DNA of 64,000 nt from Typha latifolia (GCA_019914945.1 CM034101.1:14519188-14583187); one strand, 5' to 3'. Positions 21,907 to 35,747 are shown, counted from the stretch's first letter. Numbers and translations are program-made. The notes: generated from the letters alone by a model not told the origin.

Positions 21907-24038
21907 GGTGCATCGGTTTGTTCTATTCGTGTATTCTCAATCATACACATCTTGTAACTGTAGTATAGGGGAGTGACTCAAGTCTGTAATCTTTTCTTTA
22001 GATGATAATTTATAGGATAGTACTTGAATTTACTTATATTATAATCATCTATTTACCAAAGTTGGGCACTTGACTGCAGTGAATTTAAGTGTCCTTTTCT
22101 CAGTCCATATATATCAGTTCAGGCACTTCTTGGAAATACTCAACTGTTAAAAGTGAAGTTCCATTATTGTCGAATCAAAATGAGATATGGTTATTGCCTT
22201 ATTGGAAGTGTTGTGGAGATTTGGAGCTAATGCTAACAATAGGATGAACAAATTTTTTGGTTATGAATGAATTTTATTATTGAGTCATTTATTTAACTTC
22301 TTGTGCTTATCATTCATCTTATGGGAACTTCAAATAGAGTGAAGTGGAATTGAGTATTCCAGTTCTATTTAAATTTTAACGTCATCGTGAGTGTTGTTAG
22401 TGCTAGACTGCTTGTATTGAGGAATGTATGCTGATCGAGGATTCAAGAGCATATGCATTATGGAAGAACTATGAAGTGCTAGGTATATATAATTCATGTA
22501 TTACATACACCATTCGATATTCAAACTTCAAAGTACTCTTTTTGTGAAAGGAAGACTGGCTTTAGAGATCCTTGAGCACAATGACTTATAATACTTGCTC
22601 TTCATGTATGCTCTTTATGAGCCTCGAGTTTTAAAAGGAACTAGATGATGTTGCCTTTTAACTATTTTGGCTGTTTGATTCAGCAACTGTAGCCTCTATA
22701 GTTTGTCCCACAAACCAGTTTTTAACTTTTATGAGCTTCCACTGAGAATTCCTTTTTTAAAAAAATTCTATTGATCATAAATATGTTTGTATCAGATTGG
22801 CATGCTTTATCAGTTCACCATCACTATAGAAAGTCCCCTTTTCAGATAGTTCTATTCTCATATGATGAAGACCCATAAATCTCCTCTCAAGGATTATGTT
22901 GCTTGCTTAATTCTCTGTGCTTTCTTCTCTCTGTGTTGGATTTCCCTTTCCTTTTGCAGAAGACATCTGAAATAGTAGATCAGCTTTACGTGTTGGTTTG
23001 CCTTCTTGTTACCCACTTGCAGAAATGCTTCTTGTAGACTCTCAATTCACTTCTCCCCAAAAGAATTGCGCATATAAGTAGCATGTTAAGTAACAACAAC
23101 AATCAAGGAACTCTGACCTGATTCATCTAATCTATGGGTTTAGTTTTTTTGTAAGTAATTTTTATTTCGCAATTCATTTTCAAGATCTTTCAATGAAATT
23201 AGAGTGGCCTCTAGGGCATACTTGATGGCTGGATTTATTTTCTAGTGTCATAGAGTCTGAGTAATCTGCTTTCAAAGGTTTATACAGGTTTTCTTACGTG
23301 TATCAAATGGTTAGCATGCGTGCTAAGATTTATCATGTAAGTTTTGATAGATAACAAGTTGGAAAGCTATAAGCGTATTAGTGGGGATCTGCTAACGTGA
23401 ATAAGGATGCAACTATGCAAGATCATTTAAGCTGCTCATTGATGATCATTTTCAGCTTGTTTGTAGGAATAATCAAGTTGGAACCTGGAAGTTGTTCCAT
23501 GATTAGTTTATATTGTTTGGTGTAGTGAACTGATCCAAGAATGTCCATGTTGTTCCAACAAGAGCTTGAAACAGATCCCATAGAAACTGTACAAACTGGA
23601 ATATTTGAAAATAATTTCTTTGATCTCCATACTGACCTGAGATTGGTAAAAAAAAATTCAGGTTTTGTTGCCACCAATCGAAATCATAAGATCATCGAGA
23701 CTGTCACCTCATTAATGTCTTAAATTATTATAGATAAGCTTTATGCCATCCAATTCTGTGAAGGGTGTTTGTGAAATCAAATCTGAGCCATCAGCCATTC
23801 TTGCAACTAGAAAGTTCAATCTTCATCTCAGACAGACTGTTACACACTAAGTATCTCCCATGCCTTCTGTTTGCTCTCCAGAGTTCACACCACCTACGTT
23901 TTATCTGCATACTTTTTATGCTCTTCAAGATCAGTTAGATCATGCCAAAATTTCCATCTCTGAAGAGGAACCTTGGCCGTTATATATTTCAGCCAAGCTA
24001 GAGGATATCAAAAGCAACCAACTAGTGCACCTGCAGTC
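21907..24038. other. Intergenic; no gene seen
   Basis: UPF0426 3'UTR followed by about 2 kb of AT-rich DNA with only short, featureless ORFs. A TATATATTT box at 23979-23987 probably serves the cysteine-rich peptide gene that starts at 24039. Confidence 0.5.
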
Positions 24039-24434
24039 ATGAGGAGTTCTTGCTTTCTGATGGTAGTCATTCTCGCAAGTGCCATCGCCAGCAGCAGCTC
24101 ACTGGCGGAGAACGAGGCAGCCAACAGCGTCCCTGCAAGTTTAATCAAGGATCTGGGCAAGTTCCTCGCAGAAGCTGGCAGCATTTGGAGCTCCTCAGGT
24201 GTGAATGGTGTGGCAGGAGGGAGCGCAGTAGATGCAACAAATATGGAAGCTAAGTTGGAAGCCAGAGTAGACAAGGACACTACGAGGAATTCAGTTAAAT
24301 GCTTCACTGAAGAGTTTTGTAAGAAGAAGAAGGTGATCTGCACCAAGAAGTGCAGCAAGACAGAGGGTGTTGGCATCGAACACATCAAAGGGAAGTGTGT
24401 TACTAAGTGCAGTAAATGCATTCCAACATGCTAA
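24039..24434 (+). CDS. Secreted cysteine-rich peptide, family not recognised
   Basis: A single-exon gene of 131 residues. The N-terminus (MRSSCFLMVVILASAIASSS) is a clear secretory signal peptide. A variable, Ala/Ser/Gly-rich, partly acidic pro-region follows (about 25-88). The C-terminal 45 residues are strongly basic and hold eight cysteines spaced C-x5-C-x6-C-x3-C-x14-C-x3-C-x2-C-x3-C (KCFTEEFCKKKKVICTKKC, then GKCVTKCSKCIPTC). Eight cysteines suggest four disulfides. The layout of signal, pro-region and Cys-rich tail is that of plant apoplastic CRPs used in reproduction, signalling or defence. I cannot place it in a named class (it is not an obvious defensin, LTP or snakin), and no function is claimed. 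The ATG was chosen because it starts the signal peptide; a longer in-frame ORF upstream adds 22 unlikely residues. AATAAA lies about 110 bases after the stop. Confidence 0.8.
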   Translation: MRSSCFLMVVILASAIASSSSLAENEAANSVPASLIKDLGKFLAEAGSIWSSSGVNGVAGGSAVDATNMEAKLEARVDKDTTRNSVKCFTEEFCKKKKVICTKKCSKTEGVGIEHIKGKCVTKCSKCIPTC

Positions 24435-25560
24435 GTGTTCTTAGCCTTAATAAGATGTTCAAGGCCGGTCCTTTGTCTAGGGTAGTTTTTTCTTCTTAGT
24501 TCCCCTGTCCCTTTACTTCACTAGTCCTCTAGTAATGCAATGAAATAAAAGGATACTTCCTGCAAAAACTCCAACTGAATCTTGTTGTATGATCTGATGC
24601 TGTGGAATATAATCTGAGTGTCAATTCTAGGAGTTGATTAAATGTTATAGTTTTGTTGTATGTGTAACTGCACTGTTAGCGACTTCTAGAGTAAGAATAG
24701 TGAAAGTTTGCTTGAGAAAGCCAACGCTACCAGAATCTTGAAAAAGGTTTACTTTCTAAGTATACATCTCAATCTCTACCTGAGATCATATAGTATTCAG
24801 TTGCCATCTTTGTGGGTTATCAAAACAGATGGATCATCTATGAGGTGAACTAATTATTAAATTGCTGGTGGTTTAATGGAGCTTTCAGGAAGCTGAAGAT
24901 GTACTGCTGCAAAGCATCCAGCTCTTTTTTGATACAAGTATTCTTTTTCCTTTTTGCCCCAATTGCAATCTTTGACCTCTTTTTTCTTGTATGGAATTCT
25001 TTTTACTAGACATGGTGATGTATGGTATATTGGTATAGCTGTTTGAACTTGACCTGTTTCTACTAGTTTGAACTTGAATTGAGCCTTCTTTTATTTCAGG
25101 TGGATTAGTGCAGAGTAGGAATATTGGTACAAAAGTCCTCTAAAAAATGAAGTATAAAGCAATGTAGCATGAGACAAAGAATAATACCCACACAGTTACA
25201 TAGTGCCATACCACCATGAGCATAGTTGGAGTCTTGAAGACTGTCTATAAATGCACCTGCTCTTGTCTTAAATCACAGCCAGTGAAGTCAAACAGAGAGA
25301 GAGGTGATCTATGCACACAGCTGTCTTTTTGGATTTCAAGGGTAGATGCTAGTCCCTTTCATGATTTATGGATGGCATGGCATGTTTTCTGTTTTTTGCC
25401 AAGGAGACCAACAAAAAATGTGACAAAGGAGGAACCTTTAATCCATGCATTAACACCAATGGAGAAAGACATCAAGGTCTCCTACTTGGATTAGCATTTT
25501 AATCCACCACTCATACATTATATCAGTGAAACTAATTCATCTCAGTTATTTTGATACTTA

Positions 25561-25562
<2 letters not shown>

Positions 25563-25652
<90 letters not shown>
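25563..25652. repeat. (CT)n(AT)n compound microsatellite
   Basis: About 58 bases of CT repeat followed by about 32 bases of AT repeat. Confidence 0.95.
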
Positions 25653-25655
<3 letters not shown>

Positions 25656-26939
25656 GATTTTTTTATAGATAAATTGGTTCTTTCTCTTTGAATTATAGGG
25701 TTCGTAGGATATCCAATTTTGATGTGGAGAATTGGGTCAGCTAGAAGGCGGTGGTGTTGTGTGCTTCACTGAAAGAAATCTCTCACCAACATGCCTAGAC
25801 ACTGTTGTTGATTGGACAGAGCTTGTATAGATGCATGTATATACTCAAAAATAAATATAAAGTAGAGCTCCATTAATTCACTGCGGCAAGTTCTTGAATA
25901 CTGTATATACAAACTAAAGGTGAATTCTTGCCTATGAAGTATGAACATTAGGAGATATAACAAGAAAATTAATGATGCCATTGCTATCAATATGAAAGGA
26001 CGACTCAGGGAATTATCCATCAAAATTAATGGCCTTCTCCCTCAGTACGATTGGATCAATAAGCCTGTGTTTAGACGTGGAATACCCACAATTTTATTCT
26101 AGTACAACGAGGGCTATACTGGTTAGGTATCCAAACAGTAGGTTGTCTCAAAATTAGTTAACTAATTATACTATTGCCTTCTCCCTCTCTCTCCTCTCAT
26201 CTCTTTATTATCTTGTCTATCCACTATAAAAAGTATTTTAGTCATTTACTCAAATAACTCTTACATTTTTTTTCTTCAATTAAGTATAATTATTATTAAT
26301 ATACTAGTTTACATCCAAATACTATAGTAACCTAAATCGGTTAAAGCAATGAGCATAGCTAAACAAATTTAAGAGTTATAAGTATTTATTTATTCCACAC
26401 AAACCTAATTAATGTCGTTTGTCCCCTGGGAGAATTGTAACCAATAACTTTTGTATGGATTGTTAAAATTTGATTACTTGTATCTCATCAACTTTGATCT
26501 ATATTGACCTCCTAAATTATGAAATATCTATCATCCATTGACGGTATTGATCAAAAACATCAAAAGACTAATGAACCCTTAGCTCTTTTTTTTAATAAAA
26601 AATAAGACTAATATGGTCCCTATACGTGTGCCACTTACATAATATTTTTTAACATAAAAATCTAATATATAACTAAAGGAATGGGCATTTCAAAAGTTTT
26701 CTTTATAATAAAAGAAATTAATAAAAACGTCTCTATAAAAATAGGCATCGGTTCGAGAGATCTAAGTGCAATTTTATATCCTTGACATATATTTGTTAAC
26801 TAGAAAAGAAAAAAAAAATCTGATACTTCTTTCGGATGTAATAATTGATGTGCTATTATATTGCCGAACTAATTGCTGAAGAACTTCTTCATTTATGTGC
26901 TTTTTTCCTATCTTAATCATAGGCTCCTCAACTCCTAAC

Positions 26940-26941
<2 letters not shown>

Positions 26942-26982
<41 letters not shown>
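26942..26982. repeat. (GA)n microsatellite
   Basis: About 40 bases of uninterrupted GA repeat, upstream of ABCG11. Confidence 0.95.
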
Positions 26983-26984
<2 letters not shown>

Positions 26985-27221
26985 CAACGTCTGCTGTTTG
27001 CATTCATTGCACACCAACATCCACCAGCCTCCATTAATGTGATGAATCTATCCTTCCATTAAAGAACAAGAAAGAGATAAGCTAATGGCTATAGGAAACT
27101 GTGATCATACCCCAGCATCTTCCCCTCACTTCGTTCTCTATACTCCCCGATCTCGAGACTTTTGCTGGTTAAATTGTTTAGTAATCCCAGGAAGAAAAAG
27201 AAGTAAAAAATAATAGTAAAA

Positions 27222-27222
27222 G

Positions 27223-27266
<44 letters not shown>
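27222..27266. repeat. (AAT)n microsatellite
   Basis: About 45 bases of AAT/ATA trinucleotide repeat some 220 bases before the ABCG11 TATA box. Confidence 0.95.
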
Positions 27267-27268
<2 letters not shown>

Positions 27269-27612
27269 AGTTTAGAAGTTATGATCCTCTTTGGTCCAGC
27301 AGTCACACCAAAAGCTAACCCCATCTGTTCCATTTGCATGCTTTCTCACAGTTCCTACTTCCTACCGCCTCGGTCAAACCCAAACCCAAGATTTCTCCTC
27401 CTCTTCAACTACAATATCTCTTCTACTACTAGTCCTTCTCACGCTTAGGTTCTTCTAGATGGGTAATCATCTCTTCGTCCTCTTTATATAACCCAACATA
27501 TATGCATGACTTCCTTAACATGGTAGCATCGGTCGCACCTCTCTTTTAGTATCTTTTGCACCACTTTCCAACGGTAGGCATGAGGAGCGCCGCAGGGCAA
27601 GTGATTCTAGAA

Positions 27613-28410
27613 ATGGAGGCGAACAAGCCGGCGGCGAACAGCATCGTAGTCGCGGGGCTGAGCCCGCTGAGTGAGACGCTGTGGAAGGAGACGACCAACA
27701 CCGAGTTCATCGGTGACGTGTCGGCGAGGCTGACGTGGAAGGACCTGACGGTGACGGTGACACTGGGAAACGGCGAGACGCAGACGGTGCTGGAGGGGCT
27801 CACCGGGTACGCGGAGCCGGGGACTCTGACGGCGCTGATGGGACCGTCCGGCTCCGGGAAGTCCACCCTCCTCGACGCGCTCTCGAGCCGCCTCGCCACC
27901 AACGCGTTCCTCTCCGGGACCATCCTCATCAACGGGCGCAAGACCAAGCTCTCCTTTGGCACCGCGGTGAGCTCTTTGATCATGTCTACGTTGTTGTCGA
28001 TCGTCTTCACGTACGTATGCTTCGATATGTATGTGATCAGGCGTACGTGACGCAAGACGATAACTTGATTGGAACGCTGACGGTGAGGGAGACCATATCG
28101 TACTCTGCCCGCCTCCGCCTGCCGGACAAGATGCCGTGGGACGAGAAGCGAGCGTTGGTGGAAGGGACGATCGTGGAGATGGGGCTGCAAGATTGCGCAG
28201 ATACGGTGATTGGTAATTGGCATCTGAGAGGTATAAGTGGAGGTGAGAAGAGGAGGGTCAGCATTGCTCTTGAGATACTGATGAGGCCCAGATTGCTCTT
28301 CCTTGATGAGCCTACCAGTGGTCTTGATAGGTAATTTTTGCATACATTTTTCTTATTGCTTTTAGCTTCTAGTTCAATTGGATCTTTTTGTTGATGTGTT
28401 AACTTCATTG

Positions 28411-28441
<31 letters not shown>

Positions 28442-31155
28442 TTGCAGTGCATCAGCTTTCTTTGTGACACAAACATTGAGGGCTTTGGCAAGAGGTGGGA
28501 GGACTGTGATAGCTTCAATCCACCAGCCAAGCAGTGAGGTCTTCGAATTGTTTGATAGCTTATATTTGCTCTCAGGAGGCAAGACTATTTACTTTGGGCA
28601 AGCTCGAGAATCGTATGAGGTATAATAAAAATATGTATGTACTTATGTAAGCTAGATTTTATCTTTGTTCTTTTATGATTCAACTAAGAGTTTCTTACAC
28701 TCTCACTGCTTGATTTGTAGTTCTTTGCTCAAGCTGGCTTCCCTTGCCCATCTCTAAGGAACCCATCAGATCATTTCCTTAGGTGCGTAAACTCGGATTT
28801 CGACAAGGTGAAGGCTACTCTGAAAGGATCAATGAAAAGAAGGGTAAGTATAGATATATTTATATATACCTTCCAATCTGCAATTAAGGCTTCTATGAAA
28901 GGATCAATGATTTGTTTCTTTGTTCCCCAGTTTGAGAGGTCTGATGACCCTCTGGAGAAAATTACAACAGCAGAAGCTATCAGAAGACTGGTTGATTTCT
29001 ACACTCATTCACAGTATTATTATGCAGCAAGACAGAAAGTGGATGAGATCTCCCAAGTCGTATGTATTATACTAGTAGTCTGTTCTAAATTGTGATAATA
29101 AGCTAAGTAGGACTAATATAGGATTATTTGTTTTGGTTGCAGAAAGGAACAATTTTGGACTCAGGAGGCAGTCAGGCCAGCTTTGGCATGCAGGCTTTTA
29201 CCTTAACCAAGCGTTCGTTTGTTAATATGTCAAGGGATTTTGGTTATTACTGGTTGCGGCTTGTGATTTACCTTGTTGTAACCTTCTGCATTGGAACTAT
29301 CTACTTCAATGTGGGAACTGGATACAGTGCCATTCTGGTACTTTACATACATCCTTGCAACTAATAGATAGATGCTCTGGATTTGCATACTCATCTTCTC
29401 GTCTAGCACCTAACTAATCACAAACATATTTGGATAGAATTGATGGATTGTCATCAATTCATCATATTGACGATCTAATGTACTCATTGTTACCTAATTT
29501 GTTATGTATAGGCTAGGGGTGCATGTGCTTCTTTTGTCTTTGGCTTCGTCACATTCATGTCGATTGGAGGATTTCCTTCATTTGTTGAAGATATGAAGGT
29601 TAGTTTTGAATTCTTTATATCCTGTAATCTAATATAAACATATTGAAACCTTGAGCTGAATTAGTATGTTTCATATTTGCAGGTTTTCCAAAGAGAGCGA
29701 CTCAATGGGCACTATGGCGTCTTCGCATTTGTTCTCAGTAATACGCTTTCTGCGATGCCGTTTCTGATCTTGATAACCTTTGCATCAGGAACCATATGTT
29801 ACTTCATGGTACACCTTCACCCAGGTTTCATGCATTACTTGTTCTTCGTCTTGTGCCTCTACGCCAGTGTTACTGTGGTTGAGAGCTTGATGATGGCCAT
29901 AGCCAGTGTTGTTCCTAATTTCCTTATGGGAATCATCATAGGAGCTGGGATTCAGGTAAGAATTAAGTACTTTCCGCAATTAAATTTCACGTTAACAAGT
30001 ACATTTGCAAATAATTTCAGAGTGCCTCTATGTGATTAATCACAGAGGGTCTGGCTGAAGCAGAAGAAGTTTGCATCAATTCTATGATCCAAACTCCTTA
30101 CTCATTTATTTGTTGATGCAAATAATTGTTTTGTTCATACCTGAATCAGTTGGTAAGAGTACAAAAAGAGAAAATTTTGACAGGCCTGTCTCACACATAC
30201 AGCAAATAAATTACCAAGTATAAATTTAGATCATCTCAAGTAACTCTTTAACAATTTTCTTTTACTTCCTCAACAGTTTGTGTAACTCTGACTCACTACA
30301 CTAAAAAATCAAGATATCCAGAGTAGAAATTTCAGCGATTAAATTTGCATTCTTGATGTGGTTAAAGAAGTCTGAAATTTTCATATCTGAACTGAACCAT
30401 GGTAGACCATAATCTTCAAGATCTTCTAATTAGGATACTAAGAGATAGTAAATAAACTCCGCACATTTCTCTCAACACTATCTCATTTTAAATTCTCCTC
30501 CACTGCTTTATGAAAACTTTTGCTGACTTAAGCTACAGAACATGCTTTCTTCATCATGATCATTTAACTTCATATGCTGAAAGGACATAATGATGTAATT
30601 GCTCTTTGAACAGGGAATATTCATGCTGGTTTCCGGATACTTTAGACTTCCAAATGACATCCCGAAACCATTCTGGCGATACCCTATGTCATATATCAGC
30701 TTCCATTTCTGGTCACTGCAGGTAAAATCATAAAACCGAATCCATATAAATCGCATTCATTCATCCTTCTTTAGTTATATTAACTATGTTTCCATCTACA
30801 GGGCCAGTATCAAAATGACCTGAAAGGACTGATATTTGATAATCAAACACCAGACCTTCCAAAGATTCCTGGAGAGTACATACTAGAAAATGTCTTCCAG
30901 ATTGATGTGAACAGATCGAAATGGTGGGACTTGTCTGTCCTCTTCAGCATGATCATCATCTATCGTCTCCTCTTCTTCATCATGATCAAGATAAGTGAGG
31001 ATGTAACCCCATGGATAAGAGGATACATTGCCAGACGAAGGCTGCAGAAGAAGCACACTAAGCAGTGGAGCACTTCGGTCGATCTCGCCAATAGGACTCC
31101 TTCGCTCAGGGCCTATGTTGTTGAAGCAGAACCATATTCTAGGGGTGATACATAA
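27613..31155 (+). CDS. ABCG11: ABC transporter G family half-transporter, ABCG11 (WBC11) type
   Basis: Ten exons: 27613-27966, 28041-28330, 28448-28619, 28721-28843, 28931-29059, 29143-29337, 29512-29598, 29683-29955, 30614-30721, 30802-31155. They give 2085 nt and 694 residues. The ATP-binding domain comes first: Walker [10 protein letters not shown] (77-85), Q-loop VTQDD (121-125), signature ISGGEKRR (183-190), Walker [14 protein letters not shown]-loop His in SIHQPSS (about 240). Six membrane helices follow from about residue 390. GLSPLSE near the start, [14 protein letters not shown] and [15 protein letters not shown] near the end are typical of the ABCG11 clade. In Arabidopsis ABCG11 works at the plasma membrane, as a homodimer or with ABCG12, exporting wax and cutin precursors. 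Start: MEANKP aligns with the known N-terminus; an in-frame ATG at 27580 would add 11 residues. Confidence 0.93.
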
Positions 31156-33708
31156 GAATGCCAATTCAAATTGTCCATAGGTATGCAACACTCAAAGTAA
31201 TCAAGCTGCGGCATTACTTTTAAGCTTTAACTAAGTGCAATGTATATGGATGACTGGAGTAGAGTTTCTCTTTTATAATACAGAAATCATGAAACGCTAC
31301 AAGGAAATTTGATACTTATATCTATCTACAGAATATGTGGAAACTGAAATTATTATTTTTTTGTTCTGTTTTTGTTTTCCTCTCTTGAATTAAATTTATG
31401 ACACTGAGGAAAGATAGAAAGCAAAGAATAGTAGATAATTACTGTTATGAATGTAAAATATATAAAAAAAAAACTATTGTTCTCTAATGCCATGATAACT
31501 CACCAACTGCATTAAAAGTTTAATCCATTAAAAAATAGTATATTTTATATTCTAACAGTAACTATGGGTAGTTAAGAGAGAAATATCTCCTCTCTTTCGG
31601 TCATAGAGAACCATAAAGCATATTCTAGCTCGCGTTCTCATTCTTGCAGTGCAAAAAAGTTATTTTAATCTTGGTTCGCTGAAGGGTCACATGAACTGTG
31701 ATGTTTGTATAGCCACAGTGAGATTTATACTACATTCAGGATAAGAAGAACAAAAGAGAAATTCATGTCACATGGAATCATTCAATACAAAGTTTTCTGT
31801 CGAAGAAGTAGGTGAATGCATCATCAAGACAAGTAGAATTTGGCCAAGATCAAAAGCGCCACTTTAATGCAAAGTGCTGTGATTCATATGTAAACATGAG
31901 TATATTGGTTGAACAGGATACCAACCATATGCTTTTTTTTCTCTTCCCCACCTCTTTAGTGTGATGGCCATGGGAGAGATGGGTTCATATAATTCTTCAT
32001 ATATAACCTTGTCATAGCACTGTTCTTCTATCTATTGCTGTAGTTGGTGAAAACAATTGAAGTTGAAGGCAAAACTAGACAAGATCAGTACACCATGTGG
32101 AATTTAATGCACCAGAGCTGGATTACTTGAGCTTTTACCACACACCAGTCTGGTGAAGTGTCAGAAATCTGCTGCTAGAAGTGCATATGATATCTCTAGA
32201 AGTTATTTTCTCCTTGATGTCTTCGTTATTGGTAACACTATTCTCTCCAGCTTCTTGGTATCAAATACTATGCTCATTGGGCCTGAGGAAGCTCACAAGC
32301 ATCTCATTTACAATTGCATGACAGAGCTCTTCTTTGCTACAAATTATTGAGTTGTACTCTCACAAGGCAAACATGGGTAAAGATGGAGAAGCAGGATTTG
32401 GGATTTGAGTAAGTCCACATTTCATTTGAATAGTTTTTTCGGACCGCAAATGGTTTGCACTTTACCTAATTTTCTCAGATTTTTCCATGTTAAACTTGTC
32501 AAACTTCCACCCTAGATTCAGCTCATTTTTGGTGTAATCAAATCATTGCATTGCATTAGTTACTCCTGGTTTAGTACAGACAGAATAGATAAGAGTGAGA
32601 CCAATCTGTACTAGTATACTTCAGGACCAACTAGCCTGTTTTTAAGACACAACTTGAACATCCTAACAGAACTTAATGGCGAAAACGACGCAAGACAATT
32701 ATGGTGAAACGTTCAAAAACTTAATTAAATACGTTTCTTCAAAGCTAACAACTAGCCGAGTCCACATTTGGTAGGATAAAAATAATTAAAGCATTTATGT
32801 CAGTTGCATGATTCTTTTGGGTCTTCTATCTAGAGTTTCAGATAGGTTCAAACTGTTCCCAACCTCTTGGATCTCAAAGGATATGAATGCCAAAAACTAT
32901 GCTGGACCAGGTAGAAAAGTAAATTATGATCTCGATTCTTAATTTTCTTGGACTATCAAAATCATATACTTCTCCTAAAACTGAAATGATGTTAAGTGGA
33001 GTGAATCTATTCTTTTGTGAGTTTTATATACGTCTGCAATTGGAGATAAGTTTTGAACAGAGATTAGAAGAGATAATGCAACCACAGCAAAATTCAAGAA
33101 TGATGAGGATATCTTTTCCTGATCCAGTACATCAATGATACGAGATAGAATAGTCAGGATTATAGATGATAATTTCTTTAAGAGAAGAAGATTAAAGATA
33201 ATAAATTTTTTTTAACAAGAATAACGATTTTTGAGAGAATTTACTAAGAATAGAGATTATAGATGATAACATGATAATTGAGTATTTGGAAGTGGCCAAG
33301 GATAGACCTGAGACAACTGGAACTGTGACATTTACTCTCAAACTTCAAGAATCAATCAAGCCTTTATACAGAGACTAATCTCACATAATTCAATGATATC
33401 ATTTAGCAAAACGAAGTCCGCGGTCTATCAAAATATCTTAGCAATTAACATTTATTAGAGTTTGGTAAGTAATTCTCTCATGTACCAAAAGAGCATATTT
33501 TATGCAGACTAATCTTGCATAATTCAGCGATATCGTTCTCTAAATTATAAGTTTGCTGAATATCCACCATCAATCAAACACAGGATCTAGATTGTGATGA
33601 CTACATCTGAACAATGTATTGAGAGACAAAATAAACAAAGAGAAAAAAATCAACAGCAAACCGTATTGCTGTGAGACCAAAACATACACAATCTAGAGTC
33701 ATTTGCTG
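31156..33708. other. Intergenic; no gene seen
   Basis: ABCG11 3'UTR, then about 2.4 kb of AT-rich DNA. ORFs at 32.15 and 32.93 kb are short and featureless. Confidence 0.5.
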
Positions 33709-35747
33709 CTATGAGCTTGCAGCAGCAACAACAGGAGCTGAAAGAGCTTTATTACTACTACCAGACTTTCCACTCCTCACACTACCGCCACCGCCGCGGA
33801 GAACATGGCTCTTCTTGCTACTTGAATTAGCAGCCAAATTGCTACTACTTGATCCTCCTCTCAATCTCCTTTCGCGCGCATCCAAGTCGCAAGAAGCCTC
33901 TTGCAACAATTGGTTCTTGTACAGCCGTGAATGGCTTAAATGACCTCCTCCTCCTTCCTGCTCCACCTCTTCCCCGTTGTTAGACCGCGAAGTCCAATCG
34001 GTGGACTCGACCGAATTAGGCTCCCACGACGAAGCCCATGGCGGACCTACAAAGCTATTGCTCCCCGCGGACTCTTGCGGCTCCATCTCACCTCCCAATT
34101 CTCTAACTGTAACATACTTGTGAAGGCTTGGCTCCAAGAGGTGATTCACAACTATCTCAGACTCAAGGAATGGCTCCCTTGGCATCAGACCCCTCATTCC
34201 ATACCTCCCATTGATCGATCCCTTGTCGTTGTTCGACCGGTCTGCTTCATAGCTCTTGTTCTCCGAAGACGATGAATTGAGATCAGCCACGGCTTCTAGG
34301 ATGGAACAGGCCTTGGAGACACAAGCTGGGAGGGAGAAGGCAGTGTTGTGCTGATGGTGGTAGTTCTGGATGTCTTCTAGTAGCAAAGATGTGTAGGAAG
34401 TTGGATTGAGAGGAATGTCAGGGTTCAGGCCAACGTTATGATCAAAGTCCCTGGACGACCGTCGCGATGATCTACTTCTCGTTAGGCCTTTCGGGTTGAG
34501 GCTTTCGACAATGACGTTCATCGAGTGAGCGCCATTAGTCTTTGGAGCTCCTTTCACCTCCACAGCTTCCTCCACTACTTCTGCTGCTCCACCATTTCTT
34601 TGCTCTGGTTTACAAACTTTCTGCGACAACCCAAATCAGAAAGTAAGTATTATATCACAAGATAAGGGGGAAAAGTAAGATCTATAGAGGTTGAAAGCTA
34701 TGTCTTTGTTTTTACCTGCGGTAGTGCTTGCCCTTCACTGGCCTTCTGCATCTTGATGTTGTTACTTCCATTCTGATGCTTCCTGGGTAAGTTCTCGTCA
34801 ATTTCGGCCATTGGGTTCCTCCGATACGGCGAGTGCTCTGCCTTTCTCGACGAATTCCGACTCAAAGAATTGTGATTGATCGCGGAATTCTCGTTAGCCA
34901 TCCGAGCGGCGTTCGCCGGCGAACGGGACCGGGGAGACGAGCTTCTCTTGTTAGACATAGCAGGAGAAGCCTTCCTGACGCCAACCTCAGTCGAGCCAAC
35001 ACCTCCTCCCTTCTCCCTCGCCGGCACCGAGACCATCTTCCCCGGCTGCTTCACCCGCTCGCTCATGGAAGCCGACGAAGCCGGACCCTCCGATCTCCTC
35101 CCGGGAGACCGGCTCACCCTCCTTCCCCCTCCACTGCCTCCCCTTTCTCTGCTTCCCGACCTTTCCCTCCCCGGTGTTCTCCGGTGCGGCGAAGGCCTCG
35201 ACACCGGCTTCTCCCAGTCCTCCTCTTCGCCTCCCTTCTTCTCATGATCGAAATCGTAGCTCCGCTTCGAGCCGGAGTACCTCCTATGTGAGCCATTGGT
35301 CTCGTTTGGGGCCTTTCCCGAGGAGCTGCGGCTGAGGCGGCCGCATTGGATGAGTATCGCGTCGACCTCCTCCTTCGTACAACTCGACGTTCTCACAGGA
35401 ACAGGCTTCGTCTCTTCGCCTTCGCCGCCGCTGCTTTCTACTTCTTGTTGGGTTTTCTTCGTGGGTATCTCTTCTTTCTTCTTCTCGTTGCTTTCCACGA
35501 CGGCAATGGCGGCTGGTTTGATGTTCTGGGTAATGGCAAACACTGGCTTCTTCTCGCTAACTACTACTTCTGGGGTTGGCTTAGATGCTTGTGCTACTAC
35601 TACTGGATTAGCTTTCATCTCCACCACCACCACCTCCTCCTTCTTCTTCTTCGTCTTCTTCTCGACCTTCTTCTCAACAACGATGGGATTAGGAGGTGGG
35701 TTTGGAGGAGGAGAACTACTCTTCTTCTTGCTAAAGCAAAGACCCAT
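33709..35747 (-). CDS. At1g65710-like plant protein, probable N-myristoylated/palmitoylated N-terminus
   Basis: Two exons on the minus strand, 34716-35747 and 33709-34620, joined in phase 0 to give 647 residues. The N-terminus MGLCFSKKK has Gly2 for N-myristoylation and Cys4 for possible palmitoylation, with a basic cluster behind, so membrane attachment is likely. A Pro/Lys/Val-rich region (10-110), then EEVDAILIQCGRLSRSSSGK (about 125-145), and a long stretch rich in Ser, Arg, Gly and Pro (RRTPGRERSGSRERGG) follow. Exon 2 carries RSSRDFDHNVGLNPD and NPTSYTSLLLEDIQNYH, a motif of the At1g65710 family, then CSILEAVADLN. The protein is mostly low-complexity and probably disordered and phosphorylated. 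No enzymatic domain is visible and function is unknown. Family assignment is from memory of these motifs. Confidence 0.85.

Larger units (their letters stand above)
24435..27612. other. Intergenic, microsatellite-rich; ABCG11 promoter at the end
   Basis: About 3.1 kb without a recognisable gene. It contains (CT)n(AT)n at 25563-25652, (GA)n at 26942-26982 and (AAT)n at 27222-27266. A TTATATAAC box at 27483-27491 is the likely ABCG11 TATA, giving a leader of about 100 bases. Small ORFs at 25.2 and 25.8 kb have no family features. Confidence 0.5.

Noticed and set aside
27546..28343. 265-codon minus-strand ORF
   Set aside because: Antisense shadow of the ABCG11 first exons, which carry clear Walker A and signature motifs on the plus strand.
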